This document shows positions 63,336 to 64,000 of a stretch of DNA of 64,000 nt, piece after piece. Every line of letters starts with the position of its first letter. The stretch's first letter is position 1. The notes below the pieces were generated by a model. It saw only the letters and a list, made by a program, of their open reading frames with translations. It was not told where the DNA came from and did not search any database. Source of the DNA: Lachnospiraceae bacterium FE2018 (lineage in GTDB: Bacteria; Bacillota; Clostridia; Lachnospirales; Lachnospiraceae); contig JNKK01000001.1 of assembly GCA_000702845.1 (NCBI GenBank), forward strand, positions 122,534 through 186,533, read 5' to 3'. The translations under genes were made by a program, and so were the position numbers.

Positions 63336-64000
63336 CAAAACAAGAAAAGTGCATCCGCAGGAGAAGGATTTGCCGGGATGCGGATGCGCAAAAAAGGAGA
63401 AAGCTTCTGGCCGGGAACAACAAATCAAGAAAAGTGCATCCGCAAGAGAGTGATTTGCCGGGATGCGGATGCACAAAAGCTGAAAACAAACGCCGGTCAA
63501 AGGAAAGAAGTCAAGAAAAGTGCATCCGCAGAAGAGGATTTGGCAAGGATGCGGATGCTTAAAAACAGGAGAAAACGTCTGGCCAGAGACAGGAAATCAA
63601 AAAAAGTGCATCCGCAGGAGAAGGATTTGTCGGGATGCGGATGCCCAAAAGCTGAAAACAAACGCCGGCCAAAGGAAAGAAGTCAAGAAAAGTGCATCCG
63701 CAAGAGAGGGATTGGTCGGGATGCGGATGCACAAAATCAGGAGAAAACGTCTGGCCAGAGACAGGAAATCAAAAAAAGCGCATCCGCAAGAGAGGGATTT
63801 GCCGGGATGCAGATGCCCAAAAAGAGGAGAAAGCTTCTGGCCGGGAACAACAAATCAAGAAAAGTGCATCCGCAAGAGAGGGATTTGCCGGGATGCGGAT
63901 GCACAAAAGCTGAAAACAAACGCCGGCCGAAGGAAAGAAGTCAAGAAAAGTGCATCCGCAAGAGAGGGATTGGTCGGGATGCGGATGCACAAAATCAGGA
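63336..64000. repeat. Tandem 86-bp repeat array with a palindrome in every unit
   Basis: Eight units are seen before the window ends. Each has the arm GCATCCGCA, at 63351, 63436, 63522, 63608, 63694, 63780, 63866 and 63952; spacing is 85 for the first interval, then 86 six times. The partner arm TGCGGATGC comes 28 bp after the arm start in most units; the sixth copy has TGCAGATGC, and several units extend to a perfect 11-bp stem GTGCATCCGCA/TGCGGATGCAC. The spacers between hairpins fall into three types, A (AAGCTTCTGGCCGGG), B (ACAAACGCCGG) and C (ACGTCTGGCCAGAG), in the order A B C B C A B C. ORFs on either strand are broken by stops, so it is not coding. Confidence 0.9.

Noticed and set aside
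63692..63990. Small Cys/His-rich proteins on both strands within the array
   Set aside because: The frames arise because three 86-bp units make 258 bp, a multiple of three. They lack ribosome sites and are broken by stops in each round.
63336..64000. CRISPR array, because regular palindromic repeats are separated by about 49-bp spacers
   Set aside because: The spacers are not unique; only three types recur in rotation. The hairpin loops vary, and no cas gene is nearby.

Overview
The window comes from a low-to-mid GC Gram-positive anaerobe, most likely a member of Clostridia close to Lachnospiraceae. This rests on gene content: an NHLM-type peptide export locus, a giant SpaA/Cna-B surface protein with an LPxTG-like anchor, BspA-type leucine-rich repeats, a macro-domain protein with a clostridial C-terminal domain, DUF1848 and DUF4230 proteins, AGGAGG-type ribosome sites and sigma-A promoters. 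Species cannot be named from the sequence. No rRNA, tRNA, transposase, phage gene or CRISPR array was seen. Almost all of the window is coding.

Layout. 1-222: tail of a YolD-like (UmuC-associated) gene, apparently frame-broken. 336-3942: macro-domain protein, RNA 2',3'-cyclic phosphodiesterase, HAD phosphatase and VanX-type dipeptidase. 4069-10313: a peptide export locus consisting of a response regulator without its phospho-acceptor Asp, a double-glycine precursor peptide, a very short HlyD-like protein, a C39-peptidase ABC transporter and a second NHLM ABC transporter. 10461-19940: glutamine synthetase, a hybrid histidine kinase, and sbcD-sbcC separated by a 136-bp foldable element. 20091-27082: M18 aminopeptidase, pyruvate kinase (minus strand), an 873-residue adenosine-deaminase-like protein with an unrecognised C-terminal Rossmann-like domain, and a lipoprotein amidase. 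27432-31918: sucrose operon (PTS EIIBCA, sucrose-6-phosphate hydrolase, fructokinase) behind a near-consensus promoter. 32581-38282: Tex, patatin, a CbxX-type AAA+ ATPase with TerB-like N-terminus, a small coiled-coil protein and signal peptidase I. 38517-49833: mixed housekeeping and accessory genes, including a PlsY-alpha/beta hydrolase fusion and a membrane LuxR regulator. 50208-58019: the 2603-residue surface protein. 58126-63134: RsuA-type pseudouridine synthase, SseB-like protein and an M16C metalloprotease. 63168-64000: a long-stem hairpin, then an array of 86-bp units, each carrying a palindromic hairpin, running off the window.

How the genes fit together. Sucrose enters as sucrose-6-phosphate through the PTS, is split by the hydrolase, and the fructose is phosphorylated by the fructokinase. 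Pyruvate kinase then closes the PEP/pyruvate cycle that drives the PTS. The peptide locus has everything needed for making, leader cleavage and export of one peptide, but no modification enzyme in the window. Signal peptidase I and the giant surface protein belong to envelope export, but no sortase lies here. The points most worth following up are the large ADA-like protein, the peptide locus with its odd regulator and promoter repeats, the 86-bp hairpin array, the sbcD-sbcC element and the PlsY fusion.
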